Shown piece by piece: positions 21,922-33,324 of a stretch of 64,000 bases of DNA. The translations under genes were made by a program, and so were the position numbers. Below the pieces are notes generated by a model. That model was given only the letters and a program-made list of their open reading frames with translations. It ran no database searches and had not been told where the DNA came from. Origin of the DNA: Aphrophora alni (lineage: Eukaryota > Arthropoda > Insecta > Hemiptera > Aphrophoridae); contig OY740768.1 of NCBI GenBank assembly GCA_963513935.1, positions 69,118,231 to 69,182,230 of the forward strand. The letters are read 5' to 3'. The first letter of the stretch is position 1. Each line of letters opens with the position of its first letter.

Positions 21922-23421
21922 ATGTTAACCAGAAGTAAAAAGAGGGAATTAGAACTTAAAATGGCAAATGAAAGTGAAATATATAATCAATTGGGATTAA
22001 ATAGTGGGAGTTTAAATTTTAGTCAAGAAGGGGAACAATTAGAGTCAATTAATCAAAATGGGGAATTAGAAGTAGAAAGTAACGTAAATTCACGGGCGGG
22101 GACAGAAGTAGACAATCCAACAACATCGGCGGCAGTACAGTTAGGAAACGCGGGTATGACAATGATACAGGAAATGTTAGAGCGGATGGCGGAAAAGCTG
22201 ACAGAAGAAAACCGGAGAAACGCGGAAGAGAACAGGAAGGGTTTTGAAGAAAATCGAAAAACTATGGAAGAGAAATTTGGGGAAGTTAAGGGTAGTCTAA
22301 CCGCATTAGAAGAAAAATTTAACAGGAGGATAAATGAGCGTTTTGACGGAGTCAACAGTCGAGTGGAGATGGTCGAGACACAAGTCGCGGAAATTCGTAC
22401 GAGCGTCGAAGAGAGGTTGAAGAAGACGGAAGAAGAATTCGGCGATCGAGTCAAGGGATATCGCGCGGAAACGGAGGGTCGCGTGCAAGAACTCGAAAAC
22501 CGTGGCGTAGTCGTCAACAATCGGTTGGAAGAACTCGCGGCGAAAGACGAAGAAATCGGGGAAATATGCACGAAAAATAATGAAACTAACATCGCGAAAA
22601 TTGAGGAGAATGCGAAGAAGACGGAAGAGGTCGCTAAAAAATTAATTGAATTAGATAGGAGATTAAAAACGGTCAGAAATTCAGGGGAAGGATATTGTCA
22701 CGAGCCAGAAATAAGAAATATTAGTTTCTCGGGAAAAGAGAGGTTTCCCATACAATTTCTAAATGTAATGGAAGAGATAAGCGAGCAGGTAATTGGAAAC
22801 GGCATGAATTGGATTGACCGATATTTAAAAGACGAGGCTTATATATGGTGGCAGCTACATAGGAGAAGTGTTAAAAATTTTAAAGAATTTGAGGAATTGT
22901 TTAGGGAGAAGTATTTCAATGAGATAATACAGGCGAAAAGTAGGGACCATTTAGAGTTTGGGAAATTTAGAGGCAGAATGAACGACGAGGCAATTGCATA
23001 TGTAGAATTGTTGATGCTACAATGTTCCGAGTTAAGTCCGCCGTTAGCAGAGGAACAATTAGTTTATAAGGCGGGAAAACATTTCCATCCAAATATCTTG
23101 ATTGCAATAATTACAAGGGGGATTAAAAAGAAAACCGAATTTATAAAACTGCTCATGGAATTTGAACATGCTAGGATAGAGGAAGTCAATGAAAGGGAAA
23201 GGGTAAACAATAATAGAGGAAATTTTAGGGAACAAGTAAATAACAACAAACCGAATAATTGGGGTAGACGACCGAGTGACCATGTGACTCCATGGCGAGA
23301 ACAAGGTCATAAACCAGTTGAGTGGAGAAGACAGGGAAACAATGAAGGAACGAGCAATGACCCGAGAGTTCCGGACAGGCGGTTTGTTAGAGAACCAACC
23401 CCTAATAGAAAGGAAAAGTGA
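21922..23421 (+). CDS. gag: Retrotransposon gag polyprotein
   Basis: Gag forms the particle that packages retrotransposon RNA. The first ATG is at 21922, giving 499 codons plus TGA. The N-terminal 75 residues are Ser/Asn/Gly/Glu-rich. Residues of about 80-245 form a long charged coiled coil (repeated EENRK and EEKF patterns). About 265-420 match the Retrotrans_gag capsid fold by pattern: W..RYLKDEAYIWW, then NFKEFEELFREKYF, then a helical LEFGKFRGR..DEAIAYV segment. The C-terminus is basic and Asn/Arg-rich with no CCHC knuckle. GC and codon use rise in the coiled-coil part. The frame is intact despite the loss of pol, and there are 54 sense bases between its TGA and the next ATG. Confidence 0.85.
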   Translation: MLTRSKKRELELKMANESEIYNQLGLNSGSLNFSQEGEQLESINQNGELEVESNVNSRAGTEVDNPTTSAAVQLGNAGMTMIQEMLERMAEKLTEENRRNAEENRKGFEENRKTMEEKFGEVKGSLTALEEKFNRRINERFDGVNSRVEMVETQVAEIRTSVEERLKKTEEEFGDRVKGYRAETEGRVQELENRGVVVNNRLEELAAKDEEIGEICTKNNETNIAKIEENAKKTEEVAKKLIELDRRLKTVRNSGEGYCHEPEIRNISFSGKERFPIQFLNVMEEISEQVIGNGMNWIDRYLKDEAYIWWQLHRRSVKNFKEFEELFREKYFNEIIQAKSRDHLEFGKFRGRMNDEAIAYVELLMLQCSELSPPLAEEQLVYKAGKHFHPNILIAIITRGIKKKTEFIKLLMEFEHARIEEVNERERVNNNRGNFREQVNNNKPNNWGRRPSDHVTPWREQGHKPVEWRRQGNNEGTSNDPRVPDRRFVREPTPNRKEK

Positions 23422-23754
23422 AGGTTAGCCGAGGGCGTAAGCAACCGACAAGGGGCAATACAAAACAATAGCGTTATGAACACCTTATTTACTGATTTAA
23501 AAGATTATTTAGAAGCACAGGATAAATCAGATTTAATATGTAAAAATTTAACAAAATGTCCAGAAATAACAATAGGTTTTAATAGAATAAACTTAGGCAG
23601 TAAACAAAACATAGACAATAAAGGAGAAAGAGTAAAAGGGAAAACCATAAAAGGGACTAGGGTTGACCACAAAAGGAACAATAGAAGAAAGGTCTATTGT
23701 AAGACAGTGGGTAACCGCAACATAAAGGGCATTGTAAGAAAAAGGTTCTTTACA
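23422..23754 (+). pseudogene. Start of pol, same frame as gag, truncated
   Basis: After the gag TGA (23419-23421) the same frame stays open through the whole remaining insert. It contains an ATG at 23476 followed by TLFTDLKDYLEAQDKSDLIC and a CPEITIGFNRINL segment reminiscent of the strand before the aspartic protease active site. The DTG motif itself is absent, and the frame becomes Lys/Arg-rich before meeting piggyBac sequence. The open frame past 23754 is read-through into the reverse strand of the transposase and is not pol. Confidence 0.45.
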
Positions 23755-23984
23755 ACACAAAACAGCGTTTTAGTTTTTTCCGGCCATTTTCTCTTGATGG
23801 TAGAGGTCGCGGAAAATGGCGCCCTGACAAACGAAGCGGCTGCTTGGCTCCACCCACCGGACGCGGGACGACGGCGGCCTCTTCTCTAAGCGCAGCATGA
23901 GATTCCAATAGCTGTCTGATGACGTTCATTCTAAAGTCCATGATATGAAGCTTTGCGTTTGGATTTTTTGATTGCATGTATTGC
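23755..23984 (-). pseudogene. PiggyBac transposase exon 2, proximal part
   Basis: On the minus strand a TTTTTAG acceptor at 23985-23991 opens an exon that joins in frame to the donor at 24388. It encodes QYMQSKNPNAKLHIMDFRMN and continues RQLLESHAA..., ending RLSGRHFPRPLP and a Lys-rich stretch to the first Cys of the zinc-binding domain. This matches the segment after the last catalytic Asp in piggyBac proteins (FR..L...LL, then GRHFP before the Cys-rich tail). The stop at 23750-23752 lies in inserted retroelement sequence, so it is not the natural end. The remainder of the exon is at 19910-20034. Confidence 0.88.
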
Positions 23985-24388
23985 CTAAAAATACAAACAC
24001 ACATATTGTAACACTAATGGTTAGGACTACTGTATATAGACCTACAAAAATAAAAATAAATATAAACAGATAAATTAACCTACACGTATATAAATGTATG
24101 TATGAATACAAAAATAAATTACGTTCTTGATGCATATAAAAATGTACAATATTATTACTTTACAGTTATTTTAGATCTTTTAGTTATTAGTCAGTCATTA
24201 GTTAGGTTACCTGTTAGTTCTTAGAAAAGTTGTAGGTTGTACTAGATACTAGTTATTGTTGGTTATAGTTATTAGTTATTATTGTCAAGAATTTTTATTA
24301 TTTGTCATATTTTGGATTATGGTTTTATAGTTACAAATAACAATAAAAACAAATATCATATTATAGATACATTTTGTGATCAACTTAC

Positions 24389-25869
24389 CTGTACAAATAG
24401 TATGCATTCAAAACGCTTAGATCCGAAAGATGGAAGAAGAGTTTGATGTACCATTTTTGTCCTTTTCTAGTTGAGTCATTATAGGAAATCATCATGTCGC
24501 TTTTATCAACAGAACCCATATTTGAATTATAGTTCAGCACACATTTTGGCTTTAGCACTCCTTTGTGTGACCTTGTATCAACAGAAACCATTGAATGTTT
24601 GTCTACTGTTGACAAAACTGTCACGGGCCTCTTGTCACACCATTTTACAGTAATCATGTTACCTTTGTTGCGAACTGATACATCTCCTGGTTTCATTTTT
24701 TTAGGTAGACAAGGTAAGTTTTTTCTTTTGGGGTTTACAGTCCCACAAGCCCCAGTATTGTTTTCATCCAACCATGAAAACAAATCCGGACTAGAATACC
24801 AATTATCCATAAAAATTGTATGGTTGTTGTTCAGGTAAGGCTCCATAAGAGTTTTGACGACTTTAGATGACAATCCACTGTCCTTATCATCTTCACAACC
24901 AACATTCGTGCCTTTTCCTGTGTATATGATAAAATCTAGAATAATGCCAGTTTGGCAATCACACAAAACGAATAATTTTACACCAAATCGTTTCCTTTTA
25001 TTAGGCAAATATTGGCGAAAAGAAAGTCTCCCTTTCCATAGCATCAGTGATTCGTCAATCACCAAATTTTGGTATGGTTGTAGCAATGAACGATATTTTC
25101 TTCTCAAAGTTTCCACTACAGTTCTAATTTTGCTAAGTTTATCATTGCCATTTGAATTGCTGTTGTCATCGAAATGCAATAATCTACGTAACAGCAGATA
25201 CCTGTCTTGTGTAAATATTTTTGAAAAAATTGGTGTTGCAATCAGTGGGTCAGTTGACCAGTACTGCTTCAAAGTGTTTTTTTTACAGTGTGACATGAGC
25301 AGTGTCGTAGCAAAAAAACAATACAATTCGTCTGCATTCGTTGGTGTCCACTTATTGAGCTTTGAGAACTCTGGCAATACACCTTTACAGCACTCTTTGT
25401 AATATTTATTGGTCTCTTGTGCTATATGAGACATAAAATCGAAATCAAACATTTCATAAAAAGCATCTATCTCTTTCCATTCTCTGCCCCTTAGTTCATC
25501 AAAAACTAGGACCTTCGACTTAGAAGAATCAAAATTTCGCACTGGGGGCTCATAGTCATCATTATGGTCCCACTTACAAACGGGACATGAAATAGTTACA
25601 TTTGCATTATTTACAGGATTAGGAAAATTTTCCGCTACGTAATCATCAATGTGATTAGATAGATCCCCCAAATGCTCAATAGTATCAGTGGTCGATGTCT
25701 CACCATTAGTAGAGGTTCCGGCACGATTGCTTATTGATGACTCGTTGTCCGAACCAAAAATGTCAATTTCAGAGTCAGAATTAATCACTTCACCGAATGA
25801 ATCATCCTCGTCACTGACGTCAAATAACGCGTCTCTAATGTGATCACTTTTGTCCAAAAAATCACTCAT
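24389..25869 (-). pseudogene. PiggyBac transposase exon 1 (catalytic domain)
   Basis: The transposase excises the element and reinserts it at TTAA. The ATG at 25867-25869 (MSDFLDKSD) is chosen because an in-frame codon 24 bases upstream is TTG. The N-terminal 120 residues are acidic. The DDE_Tnp_1_7 catalytic domain follows with YCFFATTLLMSH, FDDNSNS, NLVIDESLMLWKGR (first Asp), TIFMDNWYSSPDLF (second Asp) and MGSVDKSDMMISYN (last Asp). The exon ends NAYYLY with AG|GTAAGT at 24388/24389 on the minus strand. A 404-bp intron (23985-24388) separates it from exon 2. There is no stop or frameshift in this exon, so it is damaged only at the C-terminus. Confidence 0.93.
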
Positions 25870-26275
25870 TTTACCACAATATTCATAAAACAATCTTCAC
25901 TCAAGCATAATAACTAAGGTATACTATGAACGACAATAGTCAAATGTAATACGAACCGGGTATAACCTAGAAATGGATTTGGCGCGGGAGAAAGACAGCG
26001 CGTTAGGCGGGAGAAAATGACAGGACTTTTGGCGCCTAATTGATTAGACATTACGCCACTAGGTGGCAGCACCTTACAGCAATGATTATTGTGAATATTC
26101 CAGAGTCAAAAGAGAATATAATATCGTCACTGGAGAACATAAACCAGCCGTAATATTCACTATTTGAACTTGCCTGTACTGGACGGTTAAAACCGTCATT
26201 ACTCTTTTGGGATCGAACGGCTATAACCGTCAGTACTCATTCGGGATCACTCTCGGCTACTCATAAACAGGTTAA

Positions 26276-28606
26276 ATAAAGACTTAGCCCTGGAATACTC
26301 TAAAAGGCTCTGCTCCACTTCCGCCATATTGGATTCATCTCTTATAAGAATAATGCTACACTTGGGCAGTTGTACTGATGTCAATTTTAATCTTAGTATT
26401 ATCGTTAAAAAATCATTTTAAGATCACGTGAACGCGGATGTTTCCCTTTTTTTAAATTGGGATATAATCATTAGTGGTTGCGCAAATGGAGGGGACATTT
26501 GTAAATAGATTTTCTATTTCACTATTTTTTCTTTTGTGAGCCAATGAATAATATTTTCGAAAAATTAAAAAAAAAGAAAAGAAAAGAAAACACTCAGTGT
26601 TTTATTATCTATTAAAATAAATAATGACGAAGTGTCTAATTTAAAAATTAGAGCAAATACAAGAGATTAAATGAAAAAATGCACCTATGCATACAAGGCT
26701 GCCCTGGCATGGTTTGAAAGAGAATTACTCAGACGCGGAGGAACATATTTTTTTTTTAAAAATAGCTTTTAGCACTGACGAGCGTGTTCTAACATATTTT
26801 GAGACAAATAATAACACATTTTAATTTAATTCCTATAAATTAGGAACGCGGAGATACAATGGTTGTGTTGTTGTCTTTCTTACAAGACAAAAGTACCGAA
26901 TATTCTTTGATAACGAGCCGCTATCCCAGATTGAAGACACCGGTTGTTATTGTCTCTGAAACTTGTTGACCTTTGAAATGAGGTGTTACTTACTGGATCC
27001 GCCTTTAAAATGATTTGCTATTCCAAAAGATTGATGGCAAATTGTTAGGTTAAAGATTCCATACGCACATTCTTTACGTATGTTGGGTAAAACAAATTAA
27101 TTTGAAAACTGCTAACATTCAAAAATTTTTATGGGTTATGAAATTATATTTTCACATAATTTTTTCCTCTGTAAAAATATCATTGATTTAAGTGTTAATT
27201 TGAAATGTAAATTTACACTAATGACATTTTTTAACAAGCTAGTATGGAATCTGTATTAATTTCCTACTAACTTATACTTCCCTAATATATCCAAATTAGA
27301 AATTTCACCAGACTCACTCAGTCCTTTTCTTTAGGCACAATTTAAAAAAAATTGTATTTATGGCAATGGTCTTTTTGACCGTCAGCTGGGTTGGCATAAA
27401 CAAAACAATATATACACATATAGACCACAGGGTCTTGGGGTGGGGAGGTGAATTCAAATAACAGTTTCACAACAAAGAGGAGTTTTGGAGCGTTGAAGTA
27501 TTAGGAGAATATAGTTATGAGATTAGTATTAAAATTGATACTGGAATCATTACCATTCGGAGTTTAATTGTTCATGCATAAGTAAAAAGGATGTATTGGT
27601 ACTTTATCTAACATTAATATGAATTTTGCACGAAACATTTTAAATGTCCTTTAAGTCCAAAAGAGGTAATTAGAATGGAAGGTCTATCTGTCATATTTAG
27701 TCTGATTAGCAAAGATTTTTTTTTCCAAACTCAAAATACCTTAAAATGCCATAAAACAAAAATACAAACTATCGGTTTTTTTTTAAATCTGCTTCAATGA
27801 TTCTGATAAAGCACATAATGTTAGGTTGTAACATTATACAGTATATTTATAATAACAACTTAGTTAATGAACGAAGTATCCAAACAGGAGAAACAATAAA
27901 ATCTGGAAACTTCAAAAGATGTTAAAAATATTGACCTTGGTACAAAGTGATTCGATGATTTGTTGTAAATAAAAATTATTTTAACAAATTTTGATTAACT
28001 TTTTATCAAAAAAAAGGTCTAAAATTAGTTTAACAAATATTTCAAATTTATTTTAAACCGGAAAAGGACCTCGTACCATCGTCGATAGTCGTGTTTATAC
28101 TTCGAAATTACTGTTAACTGTGAAGGATTAACTATTAAGGATTATGTTTTCGTCATCATATTCTCGTCATAAGTTTCATATACCCCTATTACAATACAAT
28201 TACAAATGTAATGCAAATACTTGGGATACACACTTTGTTGTAATTCTAAAATTATACACCAGTAGCGCTGCCACTCAGTCTTAGTAAACAGCATTCAAAA
28301 ACCCATTTTTTGTGAAAGGTTGACAGATATTGATGAACAAAAATATCAAGATTACATTAAAATTGCAAAATTACTTAGGAAGTCAAAGTTCAACATAGAC
28401 TGTATCGAAGTTAAAAATAAGCACACACAAAGTAGGCTACATCACAAACAAAGCACATGAAAAATAGCTGTGTGTTATATAACTCATATTTTGACAAAAT
28501 TTTATCAAAATCGAACGGTAATGTCACTCCATTATGTAGTAAACATTACAATAAATATATTTCACTAAAATTTATATAATTCTCTCATAAATGTGTTTGT
28601 CGGCAG
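26276..28606. other. Gene-free stretch
   Basis: AT-rich sequence without supported genes. A weak match to the head of dispersed family A is at about 26285-26310. Confidence 0.4.
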
Positions 28607-28690
28607 AAACTGTTTGACAGAAAGGGATTGTTGAGCAGGACTGTTCTCAAACCACTGTGAGAAATGTGAGGAAGGAGTATCAAATTAAAG
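28607..28690 (+). pseudogene. Exon-like scrap with helix-turn-helix-like peptide
   Basis: The segment lies between an acceptor-like GGCAG and a donor-like AAAG|GTAATT. One frame reads KGIVEQDCSQTTVRNVRKEY after an in-frame TGA at 28615-28617. The SQTTVRNVRKEY part resembles the recognition helix of transposase-type helix-turn-helix domains. There are no neighbouring exons, so this is a remnant at best. Confidence 0.25.
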
Positions 28691-29103
28691 GTAATTTTTA
28701 TTAAAACTGTTCATGAGTTTTGTTCATTGAGACATTTTTTTTTTCTTTCTTTTTTTTTAACGTTTAATTTTATTTCAATAATTGTGTTTGTGATTGTGTG
28801 TTCACTTTTATTATTATGTTCCTTTTTTATAGAAATTCTTTGTTCATACAGCTCGCTCTTTATTTTTACATGGTGGTGTTTTTAACTTATTCATCTAAAC
28901 AATAAATCGATAATTAAAATCCATATTAGAATATACAATTTCTTTTTCCAACCAGTAGTTAGACAAAGGGCCTATGTTTTCGAATTTTAAGATATACCGT
29001 ACTTTATTTCTGTAGTCTACTAGCCTACTGTATTTTGTTGTAGGCAATGACCCTGTTCTAGATCTTCCAAACTAAGATACCTTTTACAGTGCTTCAGGTA
29101 ATA

Positions 29104-29579
29104 AATGTCAGGTGGAATTAATAGATAGTTTATATAAAATAAAATACCAATTTCTCAAAAATGCTGTGATAATTTCTAATAAGAATAATAATTTTAAATG
29201 TCAGGTGGAATTAATAGATAGTTTATATAAAATAAAATACCAATTTCTCAAAAATGCTGTGATAATTTCTAATAAGAATAATAATTTTAAATGTCAGGTA
29301 GAATTAATTTAGATAGTTTATATAAAATAAAATACCAATTTGTCAAAAATGCTGTGATTATTTCAAATAAGAATAATAATTTTAAATGTCAGGTGGAATT
29401 AATAGATAGTTTATATAATATAAAATACCAATTTCTCAAAAATTCTGTGATAATTTCTAATAAGAATAATAATTTTAAATGTCAGGTGGAATTAATAGAT
29501 AATACATATATAAAGAAAATACCACTTTCTCAAAAATGCTATGATAATTTCTAATAAGAATAATAATTTTAAATGTCAG
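29104..29579 (+). repeat. 93-bp satellite, array 1 (about 5 units)
   Basis: Unit boundaries (AATGTCAGG) lie near 29104, 29197, 29290, 29385 and 29478. A 2-bp insertion in the third unit breaks the otherwise open 31-codon frame. It ends in a non-repeated 3' segment (29580-29631) leading into a CT microsatellite, exactly as array 2 at 49145-50047 does. Confidence 0.93.
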
Positions 29580-29628
29580 ATTATTTCTAATAATATAACA
29601 AACAAACATAAATCAGAAAGAATAAGTA

Positions 29629-29764
<136 letters not shown>

Positions 29765-30049
29765 CGGTAGTTCGGTCTATTTTCCTGTTAGCATTTTAGT
29801 GTTTCCATTTCCCCAGTACACACAGTAATTGTCGCAGATTATTAAGAACAAGGCAGCAGCTGTTCTTTATAACTTAGTCCACATTTAGTACATAATAAAA
29901 CGGAGCACTTTAGAGAAATAGTTTACCGTCTTCTGATAATTCTAAACAATCCTGAAAGTGGTCAAATATGGTTCTTGTCTGACGTTAATCCTCAATTTTA
30001 TAGTTGTAAATTGTTATTTCAATCTTGTTATTCCATGTTCCTTGGACAA

Positions 30050-30934
30050 TCAGGACGAAAAAATATTTCTTAATCGAACATTGGACAGTTGTGTTAACAG
30101 TACGTGATTACCGAATTTCTTGTTAACTCCTGGACTGGTCAATTGGCAAACAACATTATTGTATATTTTAGACTTTATATTGGACTTTAACCATGTTAGA
30201 CAGTCAATGCCAACGGTTTTGTCATTATCCACAATTATATTGTGCCCTTCGAAGTAGCAAAAGTTGTAATTGTCTATTAAATACTGACACTTTTCCACTT
30301 TGTTGAAAATACCGGCAAAATCTTTCATCTCCAAATCCAAAAGGTAGTAATGTTTTATTTTTAGTTGTTCCAATAAATGTGGCAAATCCTTCTGTAAATA
30401 CTCCAGTGTAACATCGGCCAACTCCACATTATACTGTACAACTACTGTATCGGAGTTTTGTATTTACTGTATATATCTTCCATGCTATCCTTTCCAACAA
30501 TTTCCTGTATTGTTTAACATTTTAAAATCACCTTGCAATAGAAAAGCAATTTTTTCTTTAACACCATGTCCTGCAGAAACGAATTTAGAAAACACTCCAC
30601 CTAAATAACTATAAAATGTACCACAAATTTCATTTTTAACAAGAACAGTTTTATTATCTTTTCGTTGGCAGTTCGTTAGGTCAGTTATCTTAACCACCAT
30701 TATATTATTACAAAACGATGGAATAATGTGCAGAAGTCCTTTATTGTCCAGTAATTTCTCACCGTCAGTATAATTACTGCATACGATATCAGTTACTAGG
30801 TTGTTGTCGATCAGGTTTTCTGTTAGTAACCATAATCCGAAATGTTTGTAAGTTGGTTTAATTTTGGTTCCCTGTAATAAATGGGGATCACTAAAAACTT
30901 GCGAGGAGCACACCTTAACACTTTTGACTACCAA
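30050..30934 (-). pseudogene. Broken ORF of unknown origin
   Basis: Two minus-strand open stretches share one frame: 30934-30485 (about 149 codons) and 30484-30050 (144 codons to a stop at 30050-30052). TAG at 30485-30487 and a TAA about 11 codons later separate them. The first contains KHFGLWLLTENLIDNNLVTD and SYLGGVFSKFVSAGHGVKEK. The second has YNVELADVTLEYLQKDLPHL and KFGNHVLL. Composition is protein-like with few low-complexity runs. The frame opens after a TTTTAG acceptor-like site at about 30940. I do not recognise the family. A transposon, an endogenous viral gene and a host pseudogene all remain possible. Confidence 0.4.
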
Positions 30935-31066
30935 AGCAGACTAAAATTAATTTCAGAATTTCGCCATTATGTATCTTGTAAGACCTACCCCCACCACCTT
31001 CCTGTAAAAGTTCCTGTTATAGTTTCTAGCTTATCTTCTATCACAATTCCGCTAAAACAAAATTAA

Positions 31067-33270
31067 CTTTGTAAACCGTAACAAAAATTGGTTGAGCGAT
31101 GTTTTTGTAATGTACTTCTTCTTACTTTCATTTAGCTAAGCGAGTACAATTCCTTGAAATGATCTAATGTAATTAGCAGCAAATGTGAATCCTATTGACG
31201 AACACACAGACTTAGGAGTTTGATTATAAAATTTTTGCAGCCATATTGGATGATTTGAAATTAGTTTTTTTATTGGTTATTGTTTTATCTTTATTTTGTA
31301 GACTCTGAAAAATTCAATAATTGAACTGAAATTAAATAGCATAAAATCATGGAATTGAATGACTGAGTATCTGTTACACATTTGTTAAATTTTAATAAAA
31401 CTTAGCATTTAAAGCCTATACAGTGCACTTCGCCCAAGTGGACTTGATTCAAATTCACCTTGTTCAAGTTGTTCGACGTGCGTCAAAGATGGAGTAATTT
31501 ATTGCATAGGAATATGCTGCGACGGACAGATGTCGGCGCAAGGAAGAAAAAAAAATTAAGTTTGTTAATTTATTAACAAAATTAATATTTTTCAAAACTG
31601 CATTGAGATCTAACCTTTGAATGTACAGGTCTAACTAAGCCAAGGACACGTTATCTACCGTGACGTCACCTGACCTTGGGCTTGTACGGAACGGAAATCT
31701 AAAAGAATAATGTGATTTTGTAGAAATGAAGGGAATTTAGAAAATACGATTTCGGGGATATGGGCTACTAAAATGATACTCAAGGAAGTGGTCATGATGG
31801 TCATTCATATCCTGAATCTGAAAAATAATCACACTACGAGTTATAAGGAGTTAAAGTATTAAGGATATGTCAAATTTGCTCGAATTTGAAAATTTGTTGA
31901 CATTTTCAAAATCTATAAAGAAAGTTAAGGAATAATGATAATGATTGAAAATGTCGAAAAATGAAAATACTAAAAGTTAGATAAAAGTATGTTTTTAAAG
32001 GAAGAAATATGGTAATATAAATTTAAATGAAAATTTTAATTAAAGTTTTTTAATAATAGATAACAATAGTTTGTAAGGTTATAATAATATTTTTATAAAT
32101 TTATTGTTAAATAAATTGTTATAACAATCTTTAAGGTTAATTTTTTTTTTTTAATTAAAAAGGTGAAAATATTATTAAGTTCAAACGTAAAGCTGAAAAG
32201 AAAATGATTTTAAAATTTGAAATTATAGTAAAGAATAGTATGTTTTATAAATTTGTAAGCTCTCAGCTCAAAGTAAATGTAATTATTGTGGAAATTAATT
32301 TAAAAAAAAACAATAGATTTTACAAAGACAAAGGGGTGTCATATCTCAACGGCTAACAGGGGAAATACAATGTTGTCGCGGCCATATTTAGCCTACGTTC
32401 TAGATTTCATGGAACATTTACAGCAAGAACTAGCAAAAAAAGTTTGGTTTTGAAAAATTAAAATGAATTTCCCCCTAACCTAAGTCCTGGGGGAATAATT
32501 CCAGAATTTAATTACGTGAATGAAAAGAAAATATACGGGCGGTCAGTATAAGCGAATGTGTTGGTGTAGAAGAATTGTCACAGAAAACATGTGTCAGTAC
32601 CTTGAGGTTATAATCCAGGATAGCTTTCTGGGAAGGAGAGTTATTGATGAAACAAAAACTAAAATAGGATAGAAGTCGTGACAAGTTAGGGTTGGAAAAT
32701 TGCCCTGAGCTAGTGACGTTGACTAGAGGACAGGAGGGGCAACAGGGATACCAACAGACGGCGATTAAATTAATAATTAAAATAATAAATTCTAACAAAT
32801 AAACCACCACTTTCTTGAGGCTTAATATAAAGCCATACTCCAAAAAAGAAAATTAATCATAAATAAGCAGCGAAACACCCTAAAACAAAAGGGAATTTTA
32901 GTACAGGGATGGATGCACGAAAGGGATGCATACTGTGCTTAAAGAAGCGAGTCTTGGGGTGATTTGTTTGTTATTCGAAAGATGTGATTGGTCATTTTAA
33001 TCTTTTACGAGATGTAAAGTGTGCATCGTTCAGTAGTAATTTGGATTTGCAGTGGATAGGTGTTACTTGTGATTAAAAGTGCAGCATTTTTAATATGTTT
33101 AAAGTGTAGGTAATAGAAACCTAAGATAGGTTTAAAATTTAAATTTAAAAAATAATTGTATAATATTAATGAAATTATAATAATTTGTTTCTATTCCGAA
33201 TATTGATATACTAATTCAAATATATAAGACTTACCGTCGTCAATATTCTGTTTGCGTCGTTCAAACGACG
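31067..33270. other. Gene-free stretch
   Basis: AT-rich. A 111-codon minus ORF (32508-32843) has hydrophobic runs but no recognised domain and no supporting context. Confidence 0.35.
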
Positions 33271-33299
33271 GCCGTTTCGGCGATTCAGCCATTATCAAG
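33271..33299 (-). ncRNA. Hammerhead-like stem motif (degenerate)
   Basis: On the minus strand this reads TTGATAAT, a GGC/GCC stem with a six-base loop, then GAAACG. It mirrors the layout of the hammerhead core (CUGANGA, stem II, GAAA) found in Penelope-like and other retroelements, but TTGATAA breaks the CUGANGA rule. A perfect dyad, CGTCGTTCAAACGACG, follows at 33256-33271. It lies just upstream of the 394-bp array. Confidence 0.25.
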
Positions 33300-33324
33300 T
33301 TGTAAAGATGTAATCTGGTTTCCC

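Larger units (their letters stand above)
20035..23754 (+). mobile_element. Truncated LTR retrotransposon inserted in the piggyBac transposase
   Basis: The insert carries a long leader or LTR-like region, three primer-site-like motifs (21644-21812), a gag ORF (21922-23421) and the start of a pol frame up to about 23754. It has no reverse transcriptase, integrase or 3' LTR. Boundaries are set by where the piggyBac reading frame stops on each side. The junction shares ACA (about 20032-20034 and 23755-23757), perhaps the trace of a short target duplication. It runs opposite to the transposase. Gag without a zinc knuckle and a single gag-pol frame suggest a Ty3/gypsy-like element, not proven. Confidence 0.8.
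19724..26275 (-). mobile_element. PiggyBac element with TTAA target duplication, interrupted by an LTR-retrotransposon fragment
   Basis: TTAA at 19724-19727 and 26272-26275 flank inverted ends: CCTGTTGAGGAGTA at 19728 and, reversed, CCTGTTTATGAGTA ending at 26271. Eleven of the first thirteen bases match. Subterminal palindromes of the form GACGG...CCGTC lie at 19744-19759 (left) and 26182-26197 and 26216-26231 (right; the last begins AACGG). A spliced transposase is on the minus strand. Removing the 3.7-kb insert (20035-23754) leaves about 2.8 kb, the usual piggyBac size. The interrupted C-terminus makes this copy non-autonomous as it stands. Confidence 0.93.

Noticed and set aside
22053..22592. 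179-codon minus ORF rich in Ser
   Set aside because: Antisense shadow of the Glu/Lys-rich coiled coil of gag.
23476..23889. 137-codon plus ORF as one gene
   Set aside because: It crosses the retroelement/piggyBac junction at about 23754; its second half is the reverse strand of the transposase.
24854..25402. 182-codon plus ORF
   Set aside because: Antisense to the piggyBac catalytic exon.
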